A program made the position numbers and the translations under genes. The notes beneath the pieces are model-generated. The model searched no databases. It was not told the DNA's origin and saw nothing but the letters and a program-made list of their open reading frames with translations. Of a stretch of 64,000 nucleotides of DNA, positions 17,461 to 26,038 are shown in pieces. Source of the stretch: Streptomyces sp. Ncost-T10-10d (GTDB taxonomy: Bacteria; Actinomycetota; Actinomycetes; Streptomycetales; Streptomycetaceae); contig NZ_FMDF01000227.1 in the NCBI RefSeq assembly GCF_900091955.1, positions 124,001 to 188,000 of the forward strand. Direction: 5' to 3'. Positions within the stretch are counted from its first letter, which is position 1, and each line of letters begins with the position of its first letter.

Positions 17461-17480
17461 AAGGTAACGGGTCTGGTCCA
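17461..17480 (+). promoter_or_regulatory. Putative GntR operator, copy 1
   Basis: The 20-mer AAGGTAACGGGTCTGGTCCA lies 76 bases before the flavoenzyme start. It matches the sequence at 23393-23412 in 19 of 20 positions and contains a GGTCTGG-type half site like those bound by HutC/DasR-type GntR proteins. The GntR gene next door is the likely binder. Confidence 0.6.
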
Positions 17481-17555
17481 AGCTTGGGGCCCAGTTCACC
17501 CTCCCGTTGCCGTACCGATCCGTACGGGTCACCAGCCCCGAGGAGCGTAGCCGTC

Positions 17556-18680
17556 GTGAGAGTCATCGTCGTAGGAGCCGGCGTGGTGGGAACCATGCAC
17601 GCCTGGCACGCAGTGAACCGCGGCCACGAGGTCGTACAGATCGAGCGCGAGAGCGAGGCGCGCGGGGCATCGCTCCGCAATTTCGGACAGATATGGGTCA
17701 GCGGCCGGGCCGGTGGCGAGGAACTGGAGACCGCGCTTCGCGCCCGTGAGCTGTGGGAGGGCATCGGGGCCCGGGTCCCCGGCCTCGGCTTCCGGCCCTG
17801 CGGCTCGCTCACCCCGCTCCGCACCGAGCTGGAGACCGCCGTCGCGGAGGCGGCCGTCGCCCGCCCCGACGCGGCGGCCCGCGGCTACAAGCTGCTCACC
17901 GCCGACGAGGCCCGCGCGGTCAACCCCGCGCTGCGCGGCGACTTCACCGCCGCCCTGTGGTGCGAGCGGGATGCGGCGGTCGAGCCGCGCACCGCCCAAC
18001 TGGCACTGAAGCAGGAGCTGGTGAAGTCCGGGCGGTATACGTACCTCGGCGGGCGTGAGGTCCGCGAGGTGATGGGTACCGCCTCCGTCCGCGACGACCA
18101 CGGCGATGTGCACACCGGTGACGCAGTGATCCTGGCCACCGGAGCCTGGCTCGGCGGACTCGTCCGCGAACTGGCCGGCCCCGATCTGCCGGTGCGTCGC
18201 GTACGCCTCCAGATGATGCAGACCGACCCGCTCGGCGAGCCGCTCACCACCTCCGTCGCCGACGCCGACAGTTTCCGTTACTACCCGGCGTACCGGAGCG
18301 AGGCGCTGGACACCCTCAACGCCCGGCAGGCACAGGCGCCGACCGCCGCCGAGCACCGGATGCAGCTCCTGATGGTGCAGCGCCGCGACGGCGGACTGAC
18401 CATCGGCGACACCCACGAGTACGAGCACCCCTTCTCCTTCGACACCGTCGAGGAGCCGTACGAGCACCTCACCGGGGTCGTCGAATCCTTCCTCGGCCGC
18501 CCGCTGCCGAGGATCCGCCACCGCTGGGCCGGGGTCTACGCCCAGTGCACCGACACCGGCCGGGTCGTCCACCGCCAGCAGGTGCGGGACGGCGTCTGGC
18601 TGGTCACCGGACCGGGCGGGCGCGGCATGACCTGCTCGCCCGCAATCGCCGAAACGACCGCCAACGAACTGGGCTGGTGA
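17556..18680 (+). CDS. FAD-dependent amino-phosphonate oxidoreductase (TIGR03364 type)
   Basis: A 374-residue DAO-like flavoenzyme. The start is the GTG at 17556, with aggag ten bases upstream. VIVVGAGVVGTMHAWHAV is the FAD-binding GxGxxG motif; GLTIGDTHEY and GPGGRGMTCSPAIAE close the FAD site. This family is a partner of phosphonatase-like HAD enzymes in place of the aminotransferase PhnW. Related enzymes oxidise 2-aminoethylphosphonate or its N-methyl or 1-hydroxy forms to the phosphonoaldehyde (known from the literature, from memory). Its stop overlaps the next start by 4 bp (GTGA). Confidence 0.85.
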   Translation: MRVIVVGAGVVGTMHAWHAVNRGHEVVQIERESEARGASLRNFGQIWVSGRAGGEELETALRARELWEGIGARVPGLGFRPCGSLTPLRTELETAVAEAAVARPDAAARGYKLLTADEARAVNPALRGDFTAALWCERDAAVEPRTAQLALKQELVKSGRYTYLGGREVREVMGTASVRDDHGDVHTGDAVILATGAWLGGLVRELAGPDLPVRRVRLQMMQTDPLGEPLTTSVADADSFRYYPAYRSEALDTLNARQAQAPTAAEHRMQLLMVQRRDGGLTIGDTHEYEHPFSFDTVEEPYEHLTGVVESFLGRPLPRIRHRWAGVYAQCTDTGRVVHRQQVRDGVWLVTGPGGRGMTCSPAIAETTANELGW

Positions 18681-19384
18681 AGAAGTTGACCTCGCAGAAC
18701 CCCCTCGACCTGATCGTGCTCGACATGGCCGGCACCACCGTCGCCGACGGCGGCCTCGTCGAGCAGGCCTTCTCCGCCGCGGCCCAGCGCCTCGGCGTGG
18801 AGCCCGGCTCCGCCGACCACGCCGGAAAGCTCGACTACGTACGCGCCACCATGGGCGAGTCCAAGATCTCCGTCTTCCGCCACCTCTTCGGTGACGAGGA
18901 CCGGGCCCAGCAGGCCAACACCACCTTCGAGGAGGCATACGGGGAACTGGTCCACGGCGGCCTCATCGCCCCGGTCCCCGGCGCCCGCGAGGCGATCGAG
19001 GAGCTGAAGGCAGCCGGCCGCACGGTGGTCCTCACCACCGGGTTCGCGCGCGTCACCCAGGACGCGATCCTCGCCGCACTCGGCTGGCAGGACCTGGCCG
19101 ACCTGACCCTCTGCCCCGCCGACGCGGGCGGGCGCGGGCGTCCCCACCCGGACATGGTCCTCGCCGCTTTCCTGCGCACCGGCGCGGTGGACGGCGTCCA
19201 GCAGACCGTGGTCGCCGGGGACACCTCGTACGACATGCTCAGCGGCATACGCTCCGGGGCCGGGATCGTTGCGGGCGTGCTGACCGGCGCACACGACAAG
19301 GACCAGCTGACCCGCAACGGGGCCACGCACGTGCTGCGTTCGGTCGCGGAGCTGCCGGACCTCGTCGCTCGGGCGGAAGCATGA
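18677..19384 (+). CDS. Phosphonatase-like HAD hydrolase (PhnX-like, TIGR03351 type)
   Basis: A 235-residue HAD enzyme. The nucleophile motif is LDMAGTT (D16), the form typical of phosphonatases. The cap carries TMGESKISVF, whose K63 matches the Schiff-base lysine of phosphonoacetaldehyde hydrolase. An arginine in GRGRPHPDM takes the place of the usual HAD lysine, and VAGDTSYDM is the metal-binding motif. It should cleave the C-P bond of phosphonoacetaldehyde or a hydroxylated form, releasing phosphate and an aldehyde. It is coupled on both sides (GTGA and ATGA overlaps), so it is made together with the oxidase and transporter. Confidence 0.9.
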   Translation: MKKLTSQNPLDLIVLDMAGTTVADGGLVEQAFSAAAQRLGVEPGSADHAGKLDYVRATMGESKISVFRHLFGDEDRAQQANTTFEEAYGELVHGGLIAPVPGAREAIEELKAAGRTVVLTTGFARVTQDAILAALGWQDLADLTLCPADAGGRGRPHPDMVLAAFLRTGAVDGVQQTVVAGDTSYDMLSGIRSGAGIVAGVLTGAHDKDQLTRNGATHVLRSVAELPDLVARAEA

Positions 19385-20472
19385 CCGGCGGGGCCACCGG
19401 CGGGATCCGTTTCGATCAGGTCAGCGTCGCCTACGGCGGGAACACCGTCCTCGACCGGCTCGATCTGACCGTCGAACCCGGCGAGGTCATGGCGCTGCTC
19501 GGGCCCTCCGGGTCCGGCAAGACCACCGCCCTGCGCGCCGTCGCCGGATTCGTGCAGCCCGCCTCGGGCCGGGTGTACCTCGGCGACCGGGATGTCACCG
19601 GGCTGCCGCCGCACAAGCGCGGCATCGGCATGGTCGTCCAGCAATACGCACTCTTCCCGCACATGCGGGTCCAGGACAACGTCGCCTTCGGACTCAAGGC
19701 CCGCAAGGCGGCGAAGGCACAAATCCCCGAGCGGGTCACCGAGGCCCTCGAACTCGTCGGCATGGCCGCCTACGCCGAGCGCTACCCGCGCGAACTCTCC
19801 GGCGGCCAGCAACAGCGCGTCGCCATCGCCCGCGCGCTCGCCATCCGCCCCGGCGTGCTCCTGCTCGACGAACCGCTCTCCGCGCTCGACGCCCAGCTGC
19901 GCTCCGGAATGCTCGCCGAACTGGCGCGACTGCACCGGGAGTTGCCGGACATCTCCATCCTGTACGTCACCCACGACCAGGTCGAGGCGCTCACCCTCGC
20001 CGACCGGATCGCGGTCATGGACAAGGCGCGGCTGCAGGATTGCGGCACCCCGCAGGAGCTGTACCGCCGCCCGCGTACGGAGTTCACCGCGTCGTTCGTC
20101 GGCAACGCGAATCTGCTGCCGGTCACCGTCGCCGACGGCGCCGACACCGTCGACTTCGCGGGGCGCGCGCTCGACGTACCGACCGGCGAAGCGGCCGGCG
20201 GTGCCACCGCCACCCTGTGCGTCCGGCCCCATCTGGTCGGGCTCGGCGACGGGCCCAACGCACTGAGCGGCACGATCGCCGAGGTGCAGTGGCGAGGCTC
20301 CACCCACCGGCTGTACGTCGACGTCGACGGGCACCGGGTCAAGGCGGACCTCCGCGAGCTGCGCGAGACACCGGCGCTCGGTGACACGGTGACGCTGCAC
20401 TTTGCCGCGGAGGATGCGGTGCTGCTGCCCGCGGGCACGGCACCGGGAACCGGGGGAGGAGCGCATGCCTAG
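19381..20472 (+). CDS. ABC transporter ATP-binding protein, aminoethylphosphonate type
   Basis: A 363-residue importer ATPase: Walker A GPSGSGKTT near residue 42, Q-loop VVQQYALFPHM, signature LSGGQQQRVAIARALA, Walker B VLLLDEPLSALD and the switch histidine in YVTHDQ. A C-terminal TOBE-like regulatory domain follows from about residue 240. The best fit is the PhnT-like group of 2-aminoethylphosphonate transporters, given the operon. Its ATG overlaps the HAD stop, and its 3' end overlaps the permease start by 8 bp. Confidence 0.85.
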   Translation: MTGGATGGIRFDQVSVAYGGNTVLDRLDLTVEPGEVMALLGPSGSGKTTALRAVAGFVQPASGRVYLGDRDVTGLPPHKRGIGMVVQQYALFPHMRVQDNVAFGLKARKAAKAQIPERVTEALELVGMAAYAERYPRELSGGQQQRVAIARALAIRPGVLLLDEPLSALDAQLRSGMLAELARLHRELPDISILYVTHDQVEALTLADRIAVMDKARLQDCGTPQELYRRPRTEFTASFVGNANLLPVTVADGADTVDFAGRALDVPTGEAAGGATATLCVRPHLVGLGDGPNALSGTIAEVQWRGSTHRLYVDVDGHRVKADLRELRETPALGDTVTLHFAAEDAVLLPAGTAPGTGGGAHA

Positions 20473-21412
20473 CGCGCTGACCGCGGACGTCCGCCCGGGA
20501 CCGTCCGGCAGCCGGTCCGTCAAGCGCCGCACGGGCTCGATCGCCGACCCGCGCAAGCCGGTCGAGGCCCCGGACCGGGGTGCGGGCGACCGCCGGATCC
20601 CCCGCTTCGTCTGGGCGCTGCCGCCCGTCGCCGTCCTCGCACTCGTCTTCCTCTACCCGCTGGCCCTCGTCGTTCAGCAGTCCGTCAGCCCGGACGAGGG
20701 CGGCACCTCACTCGCCCCGTACGGTGACGTGTTCGCCTCCGAGTCGTTCCGCTCCGCGCTGACGACCACCGTGTGGCTGGCGGTCGGTTCGACGGTCGGA
20801 TGTCTGGTGCTGGGCTTCGTCCTGGCCATGGTCATCGCGTTCGTGCCGTTCCCCGGCGGCAGGGCGGTCGCCAAGTTCATCGACGTCTTCCTCTCCTTCC
20901 CGTCGTTCCTGATCACGCTCGCCCTGCTGTTCATCTACGGCAATGCCGGCATGGCCAACGGCCTGTGGACGGACGTCACCGGGGCACCGAACGGGCCCTT
21001 CGACTTCCTCACCACCCCGTGGGGCGTGCTGCTCGCCGAGGTCACGTACTTCACCCCCTTCGTGATGCGCCCGCTGCTCGCCGCGTTCTCGCAGCTCGAC
21101 ACCGCGCAACTGGAGGTGGCGTCCTCGCTGGGCGCCAGGCCGGCCCGGATCGTGCGGCAGGTGATCCTCCCCGAAGCGCTCCCCGCGCTCGCCGCGGGCG
21201 GCAGCCTCGTCCTCGTGATGTGTCTCAACGAGTTCGGCATCGTGCTGTTCACCGGCGCGAAAGGAGTCACGACCCTGCCGATGCTCGTCTACAGCAAGGC
21301 GATCCTGGAGTCCGACTACCCGGCCGCCTGTGTCGTCGCCGTCGTCAACATCGCGATCTCCGTGGGTCTCTACAGCCTGTATCGGATGGTGAGCCGCCGT
21401 GTTGGTGCATAG
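20465..21412 (+). CDS. ABC transporter permease, aminoethylphosphonate type (PhnU-like)
   Basis: A 315-residue permease starting at the ATG at 20465, inside the end of the ATPase gene. A 50-residue hydrophilic N terminus leads to six membrane segments, the first being WALPPVAVLALVFLYPLALVV. The cytoplasmic coupling loop (EAA motif) reads LEVASSLGARPARIVRQVIL. It forms the membrane channel with the next permease. Confidence 0.85.
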   Translation: MPSALTADVRPGPSGSRSVKRRTGSIADPRKPVEAPDRGAGDRRIPRFVWALPPVAVLALVFLYPLALVVQQSVSPDEGGTSLAPYGDVFASESFRSALTTTVWLAVGSTVGCLVLGFVLAMVIAFVPFPGGRAVAKFIDVFLSFPSFLITLALLFIYGNAGMANGLWTDVTGAPNGPFDFLTTPWGVLLAEVTYFTPFVMRPLLAAFSQLDTAQLEVASSLGARPARIVRQVILPEALPALAAGGSLVLVMCLNEFGIVLFTGAKGVTTLPMLVYSKAILESDYPAACVVAVVNIAISVGLYSLYRMVSRRVGA

Positions 21413-22196
21413 CCGTACGGGGAAGTGGGCCGCCTGGGCCGTGTTCTTCGTGCTCTTCGTCCCGCTGTTCGCGGTGCCGCTGCTGGTCATCCTCGCCGCG
21501 TCGTTCACCACCAACTGGTCCGGCGCCTTCCCCTCGGGCCCGACCACCGAGCACTACGCGGCCGCGACCGGCGGCGACTCCCTCCAGGCCCTGACCACCA
21601 GCCTGATCACCGCCGTCAGCGCCAGTCTGCTCGCCCTCACCGTCGGCTCCTGGGCCGCGCTCGCCGCCGCCTCGCTGCGCAGGCGCGGCAGGAGGTTCCT
21701 CGACGCGCTGTTCATGCTGCCGGTCGCCGTGCCGTCGGTCGTCGTCGGCCTCGCCGTGCTCGTCGCGTTCAGCAAGCCGCCGATGCTGCTGAACGGGACG
21801 CGCTGGATCGTGATCCTGGCGCACACGATTCTTGTCACGGCGTTCGCCTATTCGTCGGTTTCGTCGGCAATAGTGCGTCTCGACCCGATGTACGAACAGG
21901 CCGCGGCCAGTCTCGGCGCCCGACCCTCGTACGTCCTGTGGCGCATCAAGCTGCCGCTCCTGCTGCCGGCCCTCACGGCGGCCGCAGGGCTCTGCTTCGC
22001 GCTGTCCATGGGTGAGCTGAGCGCCACGATGATGCTCTACCCGCCGGACTGGACACCGCTCCCGGTGCAGATCTTCGCGGCCACCGACCGTGGCTCGCTG
22101 TTCACCGGAGCGGCCGTCGCCGTGGTCCTGATGGGAACGACGCTGCTCGTGCTGCTCGGCGTCGCCCGAATCCGCACCAGGGCCTCGTACCGCTGA
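21399..22196 (+). CDS. ABC transporter permease, second subunit (PhnV-like)
   Basis: A 265-residue permease; the GTG at 21399 overlaps the previous gene by 14 bp (a GTG at 21405 is also possible). Six hydrophobic segments are visible, starting with WAVFFVLFVPLFAVPLLVIL. The EAA loop reads YEQAAASLGARPSYVLWRIK. Together with the upstream permease and ATPase it forms a 2+2 type importer for the operon's substrate. Confidence 0.85.
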   Translation: MLVHSRTGKWAAWAVFFVLFVPLFAVPLLVILAASFTTNWSGAFPSGPTTEHYAAATGGDSLQALTTSLITAVSASLLALTVGSWAALAAASLRRRGRRFLDALFMLPVAVPSVVVGLAVLVAFSKPPMLLNGTRWIVILAHTILVTAFAYSSVSSAIVRLDPMYEQAAASLGARPSYVLWRIKLPLLLPALTAAAGLCFALSMGELSATMMLYPPDWTPLPVQIFAATDRGSLFTGAAVAVVLMGTTLLVLLGVARIRTRASYR

Positions 22197-22276
22197 TCCG
22201 TCGATCCGTGGATCGGCCGACACCCCCGTACCGACTCCGGCCGGCTTCCGGCCGACATCCAGGAGATACGACCGTC

Positions 22277-23338
22277 ATGCGCAAGAACCACCTCAAGCCC
22301 ATAGCCGCCGTCACCGGCTGCCTCGCCCTCGCCGCCACCCTCTCCGCCTGCGGCGGCTCCTCGGCCGCCTCCGACGAGAAGGTCGTCACCGTCTACAGCG
22401 CGGACGGCCTCAAGGGCGAGAACGGCGACGGCTGGTACGACAAGGTCTTCAAGGACTTCGAGAAGAAGACCGGCATCAAGGTCAAGTACGTGGAGGGCGG
22501 CTCCGGCGAGATGGTGCAGCGCGCCGTCCGCGAGAAGTCCAACACCCAGGCCGATGTGCTGGTCACCCTGCCGCCGTTCATCCAGCAGGCCGACAGCAAG
22601 GGCCTCCTGACGGCGTACACACCGGCCGGCTCCGACAAGGTCGACGGCGCCGACAAGGCGTCCGACTCCAAGTGGACCTCCGTCGTCAACAACTACTTCG
22701 GCTTCATCCACAACAAGAAGGAGCTGAAGTCGGCCCCCACCACCTGGGAGGACCTGCTCGACGGAAAGTTCAAGAACAAGATCCAGTACTCCACCCCCGG
22801 AGTCGCCGGTGACGGCACGGCCGTACTGATCAAGGCCATGCACGACTTCGGCGGCAAGGAGCAGGCGATGGAGTACCTGAAGAAGCTCCAGGCGAACAAC
22901 GTCGGCCCGTCCGCCTCCACCGGCAAGCTCGCTCCCAAGGTCGACAAGGGCGAACTGCTCGCGGCCAACGGCGACGTCCAGATGAACTACGCACAGTCCA
23001 AGGACATGCCGAACCTCGGCATCTGGTTCCCCGCGAAGGAGGGCGGCAAGCCCACCACCTTCGCCCTGCCGTACGCGGCCGGCCTGGTCGACAAGGCCCC
23101 GCACAGCGCCAACGGCAAGAAGCTGCTCGACTTCATGCTCTCCGAGCAGGCCCAGAAGGACGTCAGCGCGGTCGGCGGCGGCTTCTCGGCCCGTAAGGAC
23201 ATCGAGGCCACCGACGCCAACGCCATCGAGCTCGCCAAGCTGATGGACGGCGTGGAGATCTTCCAGCCCGACTGGTCGGACATCGGCACCAACCTGGACA
23301 CGTACGTCGAGGCCTGGAAGTCGGCCACCGGCAGCTGA
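22277..23338 (+). CDS. Phosphonate ABC transporter substrate-binding lipoprotein (PhnS-like)
   Basis: A 353-residue lipoprotein; ATG at 22277 with aggaga upstream. The signal peptide ends in the lipobox LSAC. The mature part begins VVTVYSADGLKGENGDGWYD and contains TPGVAGDGTAVLIKAM, typical of the iron/phosphonate-type class of binding proteins. The many Lys and Asp residues are normal for this family. It delivers the phosphonate to the permeases just upstream and closes the operon, before a second copy of the operator. Confidence 0.85.
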   Translation: MRKNHLKPIAAVTGCLALAATLSACGGSSAASDEKVVTVYSADGLKGENGDGWYDKVFKDFEKKTGIKVKYVEGGSGEMVQRAVREKSNTQADVLVTLPPFIQQADSKGLLTAYTPAGSDKVDGADKASDSKWTSVVNNYFGFIHNKKELKSAPTTWEDLLDGKFKNKIQYSTPGVAGDGTAVLIKAMHDFGGKEQAMEYLKKLQANNVGPSASTGKLAPKVDKGELLAANGDVQMNYAQSKDMPNLGIWFPAKEGGKPTTFALPYAAGLVDKAPHSANGKKLLDFMLSEQAQKDVSAVGGGFSARKDIEATDANAIELAKLMDGVEIFQPDWSDIGTNLDTYVEAWKSATGS

Positions 23339-23392
23339 CCGCAGGCCGGCGATTCACCTTGAGGAAAAGGGACTTCGGCGGATCATCGCGCA

Positions 23393-23412
23393 AAGGTAAC
23401 GGGTCTGGACCA
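23393..23412 (+). promoter_or_regulatory. Putative GntR operator, copy 2
   Basis: AAGGTAACGGGTCTGGACCA differs at one base from the copy at 17461-17480. Here the core GGTCTGGACC is close to a perfect palindrome of the HutC/DasR type. It lies about 175 bases ahead of the HAD-IIA gene, which therefore probably belongs to the same regulon. Confidence 0.6.
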
Positions 23413-23586
23413 CCCGGGGGGCGGCGCCGGGCGACCAGGCACCGACGACCAGGCACCGGGTGATTCGGCACCGGGCGTTCCGGCCGTATCGGCTGGTTGA
23501 ACGGACGGCCTAAAATCGGGGATGTCGGCGCTGCACAACGCGGTGCCGCCGGCGTCCCCGCACACGGCGTACGGCAGGAGTCCCAC

Positions 23587-24375
23587 ATGGCAGAGCGCAA
23601 GCCGATCTCATCCTGGCTCACCGACATGGACGGAGTCCTGATCCACGAGGGGACGCCGATCCCCGGAGCGGATGCCTTCATCAAGCGGTTGCGGGACTCG
23701 GGGCTGCCCTTCCTGGTCCTCACGAACAACTCGATCTACACCGCTCGCGACCTCCACGCCCGCCTGGACCGCATGGGTCTCGACGTGCCGGTGGAGAATA
23801 TCTGGACCTCTGCCCTGGCCACCGCCCAGTTCCTGGACGACCAGCGGCCCGGCGGCACGGCGTACGTCATCGGAGAGGCCGGGCTCACCACCGCCCTGCA
23901 CGACATCGGCTACGTCCTCACCGACCACGAGCCGGACTACGTGGTCCTCGGAGAGACCCGTACATACAGCTTCGAGGCGCTCACCAAGGCGATAAGGCTG
24001 ATCAACGGCGGCGCCCGCTTCATCTGCACCAACCCGGACGAGACCGGCCCGTCCGCCGAGGGCCCGCTGCCCGCCACCGGGTCCGTCGCCGCCCTCATCA
24101 CCAAGGCCACCGGCAAGGCCCCGTATTTCGCGGGCAAGCCCAACCCGCTGATGATGCGCACCGGACTCAACGCGATCGGCGCCCACTCCGAGTCCAGCGC
24201 CATGATCGGCGACCGGATGGATACCGATGTGCTGGCCGGTCTGGAGGCGGGGATGCAGACGTTCCTGGTCCTCACCGGTCTCACCGCAATGGCGGATATC
24301 GACCGGTACCCCTTCCGGCCGTCCACGGTCGTCGATTCCATCGCCGATCTGGTCGACCTCGTCGACGTGAGCTGA
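23587..24375 (+). CDS. HAD-IIA family phosphatase (NagD/AraL type)
   Basis: A 262-residue HAD subfamily IIA protein from the ATG at 23587. Motifs: WLTDMDGVLI (DxD nucleophile and acid), FLVLTNNS, the cap domain, FAGKPNPLMM (motif III lysine) and MIGDRMDTD (motif IV). Members remove phosphate from nucleotides, sugar phosphates and similar small molecules. Position behind a copy of the phosphonate operator suggests it handles a phosphorylated side product of phosphonate breakdown, or phosphate recovery; this is inference. Confidence 0.9.
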   Translation: MAERKPISSWLTDMDGVLIHEGTPIPGADAFIKRLRDSGLPFLVLTNNSIYTARDLHARLDRMGLDVPVENIWTSALATAQFLDDQRPGGTAYVIGEAGLTTALHDIGYVLTDHEPDYVVLGETRTYSFEALTKAIRLINGGARFICTNPDETGPSAEGPLPATGSVAALITKATGKAPYFAGKPNPLMMRTGLNAIGAHSESSAMIGDRMDTDVLAGLEAGMQTFLVLTGLTAMADIDRYPFRPSTVVDSIADLVDLVDVS

Positions 24376-24508
24376 GCCCGGCGGGGCGCCGGCCCGAGGG
24401 GGCGGGGGGAAAACGTTCCGAGGGGGCCTTGCCCGCCCGCCCCGCCCCCGTGCTCCTGCGGATGCGAAAAGCCGGAGCAGGCGTGAACCTTCCCTAAGGA
24501 GGTTCACG

Positions 24509-25069
24509 ATGCGTTCGATACCCCTCACGTTCTGTGCCGTCGCGGCCGTCGCGGCGACCCTGGTGCCGGCTTCCGCCGCACTGGCCGAATCCGGGTCCGG
24601 CCAGACGGGCTCGGACTCCCGCACCGCACTCTCGGTGACCCCGCCCTCCGCCGCCCCGGGCGGCGACGTGGCCCTCAGGCTGGACGCCTGCGGGGGCAAG
24701 GAGGCCAGGGGCACTTCCGATGCCTTCGTCTCGGAGGCGCGCTTCTCGCCTGCCGCGGACGGGGGCCTCTTCGCGCAGGCCCGGATCAGCTCGGACGCCT
24801 CCCCGGGCGACCACGACATCCAGATCGTCTGTACGGACGACAAAGGCACCAAGGCATCCGGCAGGGTCACCGTGATGGACCGCGGCCGGGCCACGCCCCT
24901 CGCGCCGGTCAGCGCGGGCGGCGGCGGTACCGCCGTCCTCACCGACAAGGAAGCCCATCAGGACGGCCCAGGCGCCGTGCATGTGGTGATCGGTCTGGCC
25001 CTGGCTGCCGTCGCGGCCGCCGTCGTGGGGTTCCGCAGCGTGCGCCGTCGCCGCCCGGCCGAGGACTGA
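24509..25069 (+). CDS. Secreted, membrane-anchored protein linked to class F sortase
   Basis: A 186-residue protein with a perfect aaggagg site. A signal peptide (LTFCAVAAVAATLVPASAAL) is followed by an Ig-like beta domain beginning TALSVTPPSAAPGGDVALRL with two cysteines (DACGG, IVCTDD). A C-terminal membrane helix (VVIGLALAAVAAAVVGF) and RRRR close it. No LPxTG-type sorting motif is visible, so it is probably held by the helix alone. It lies one base before the sortase start and is likely its partner. Confidence 0.75.
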   Translation: MRSIPLTFCAVAAVAATLVPASAALAESGSGQTGSDSRTALSVTPPSAAPGGDVALRLDACGGKEARGTSDAFVSEARFSPAADGGLFAQARISSDASPGDHDIQIVCTDDKGTKASGRVTVMDRGRATPLAPVSAGGGGTAVLTDKEAHQDGPGAVHVVIGLALAAVAAAVVGFRSVRRRRPAED

Positions 25070-25070
25070 C

Positions 25071-25754
25071 GTGTCCGCCCCCGACCGCCCCGAGGGTCGC
25101 GGTCGGCTGCTCACCGGAGTGGCCTGGGCAGTCCTGCTGATGGGCCTGTGGCTCTGGGGCCGCGACATCGCCGACGGCTCCGGCGCCAGTTCCGCCCCGA
25201 CCACCGGCGACATCGCCGCGGTCGGGCGCCCGCTCGGCGTCCCGCTGCCACCGCCGCACGACCCGATCGAGGGCGCCGCGCCGGAGCGCGTCGAGGTCCC
25301 GTCGATCGGCATCGACGCGCCCGTGGTCGCCCGTGGCCTGGACAAGGACGGGGCGATCGAACCGCCGCCGTTCGACACGCCCCGGACCGTCGGCTGGTAC
25401 GGCAGCGGCACCGAGCCCGGCGCGAAGGGTCCCGCCCTCTTCGTCGGCCACGTCGACACCGAGACCCAGCCGGCTGTCTTCTACGGGCTCAGCGCGGCCC
25501 GCCCCGGCGCCAGGGTCGAGGTGACCCGCGCGGACGGCAGGGTCGCCGAATTCACCATCGACGACGTCCAGGTCTTCACCCGGGAACGCTTCAACGCCGA
25601 CAAGGCGTACGGCCCCCACAAGAACGGCCGCGCGGAACTCCGTCTGATCACCTGCGGCGGCACCTACGACCGGGCGGCGCACTCGTACGACGCGAATGTG
25701 GTCGTCTCCGCCTACCTGACCGGCGAGAAGTCCGCGGGGAGCGGCAGCGACTGA
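25071..25754 (+). CDS. Class F sortase
   Basis: A 227-residue protein with a GTG start. One membrane segment (LLTGVAWAVLLMGLWLWG) is followed by a class F sortase domain: PSIGIDAPVVARGL, the catalytic His in LFVGHVD and the catalytic Cys in LRLITCGG. A later Arg in the D-R-A-A-H-S stretch is the likely third residue. Class F sortases are common in actinobacteria, but their physiological substrates are mostly unknown. Unlike the class E sortase at 7 kb, this gene is intact. Confidence 0.9.
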   Translation: MSAPDRPEGRGRLLTGVAWAVLLMGLWLWGRDIADGSGASSAPTTGDIAAVGRPLGVPLPPPHDPIEGAAPERVEVPSIGIDAPVVARGLDKDGAIEPPPFDTPRTVGWYGSGTEPGAKGPALFVGHVDTETQPAVFYGLSAARPGARVEVTRADGRVAEFTIDDVQVFTRERFNADKAYGPHKNGRAELRLITCGGTYDRAAHSYDANVVVSAYLTGEKSAGSGSD

Positions 25755-26038
25755 CGACGCCGGTATCCGGCCCGGCCGACAGCCCTCTTCCCCCGGGGCG
25801 TCGGCCGGGCCGGTCCTCGACCGCGGCGCACGGGTGCGGGAGCAGCCGGCGCCGGCACGGGGGGCCAAGGGGTGGACCGCGCCCGGCGCTCCATGGCGGC
25901 GAACCGCCGTGACTGAGAGCATTTCTGACGTACCGTCGACAATGGCTCACTCTCGGCTTCCGGGTGAACGGACAGAAGCCCTGTGCCAGGATGAAGGGGA
26001 CGCGGCAGTGCACCGCCGTCGCACCCGAGGGGGAGTGG

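Noticed and set aside
18835..20556. Long antisense frame across the HAD and ATPase genes
   Set aside because: Composition reflects the complementary strand of high-GC3 genes; no motif or ribosome site.
17461..23412. DasR as the binder of the two phosphonate operator copies
   Set aside because: The core resembles dre sites, but a HutC-type GntR gene lies directly between genes it should control, so it is the simpler candidate. DasR binding cannot be excluded.
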